Shown in pieces: positions 63,421 to 64,000 of a DNA stretch of 64,000 bases. Made by a program: the position numbers and the translations under genes. The notes under the pieces are model-generated. The model was not told the DNA's origin, ran no database searches, and saw only the letters and a program-made list of their open reading frames with translations. The DNA is from Castor canadensis (lineage: Eukaryota > Chordata > Mammalia > Rodentia > Castoridae). Position 1 is the first letter of the stretch, and each line of letters begins with the position of its first letter. Where the stretch lies: NCBI RefSeq assembly GCF_047511655.1, contig NC_133392.1:160818542-160882541 (forward strand), read 5' to 3'.

Positions 63421-63884
63421 GATTGAAAGCATGTGTGCGCAGGTGTGGGTGGAGAGCGTCGAGGACGTGAGGGTGATGGATGCCTTCCTCGGCACATACT
63501 CTTCCACCCAGAGTCCACGATGCCTGAATGTCCTGACCACGGAGGTCCAGGAGCAAAGGCATGGGAAGAGTTCCCACCCCTGACCCACCCTCTTCCAAAG
63601 GGGTCCACCAGCAAGAGAGTGGCCCAGCTAGGTAAGTTCCCCTGGCAGGAGGTCACAGGTCCCTGCGTGTGCAGCAGGTGAGGTCTAGGGAGCTTTGGAA
63701 AGGGGCGTGTGTGTAGCTCAAGTCATAAGAAGAGAATACATCCCTGGTGGGTACAAGGGAAGATGACACCATAGCCAACACTGGTGTTTAATTCTGTATG
63801 AGATAGGGGGACACCCAGGGTGGCTCCCCCAGTAGGGTCCTGGCCTCAGCTGCACCAACCATGTCCTGGGGTCCAGAGCTGAGC
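63421..63884. other. Spacer between the CpG island and CCDC27
   Basis: No repeat or gene recognised apart from a possible SINE scrap near 63700 ('gtgtgtagctcaagtcataag'). It may include the short CCDC27 3' UTR. Confidence 0.4.

Positions 63885-64000
<116 letters not shown>

Noticed and set aside
62876-63598. 240-codon minus-strand frame in the CpG island
   Set aside because: Composition-driven frame across a promoter region with no homology I recognise.

Overview
The window is nuclear DNA of a placental mammal. It has split genes with GT-AG introns, dense tRNA-derived SINEs, two CpG islands and a decayed class I endogenous retrovirus. The commonest SINE is a composite with a tRNA-like promoter half ('gtggctcaagtggtagagc', 'gagttcaaaccc') that I associate with castorimorph rodents, most likely beaver. 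That species guess comes from memory of repeat families and is only moderately secure.

Gene order, left to right, is CEP104 (+), LRRC47 (+), SMIM1 (-), CCDC27 (-, last exon only). This is the human 1p36.32 block (CCDC27-SMIM1-LRRC47-CEP104) read from the other side. The first 1.9 kb is the end of CEP104 intron 1. The noncoding first exon, and the promoter that in human is shared with divergent DFFB, lie off the left edge.

CEP104 fills 1.9-34 kb. Its 21 coding exons join into an uninterrupted 926-codon frame, matching the human length of about 925. They encode a jelly-roll, coiled coil, TOG domain, zinc fingers and a C-terminal SKIP motif. Its introns hold most of the SINEs, a 0.7-kb GAGT/GAAT microsatellite, a 52-bp triplicate and a probable LTR. 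From 34 to 37.8 kb is repeat-rich intergenic DNA.

A provirus lies at 37.9-46.4 kb on the minus strand (LTR, env, pol, gag, LTR read left to right). It is riddled with stops and frameshifts and has lost signature residues in protease, reverse transcriptase and env. Its 5' LTR carries a nested LTR-like insertion and ends about 430 bp before the LRRC47 start codon.

LRRC47 (46.9-57.4 kb) has seven coding exons under a CpG-island promoter with ETS-like sites. Exon 3 is one base short, so the frame as written breaks and stops in exon 5; I suspect a sequence error but cannot exclude a real lesion. SMIM1 (Vel blood-group protein) follows as two minus-strand coding exons giving 77 aa, with GATA-type motifs upstream. 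The CCDC27 C-terminus closes the window. These are neighbours with unrelated jobs (ciliary tip, a tRNA-synthetase-like LRR protein, a red-cell membrane protein, a coiled-coil protein), not a pathway. I found no convincing new gene system; the interest lies in the repeats, the provirus and small gene-structure oddities.
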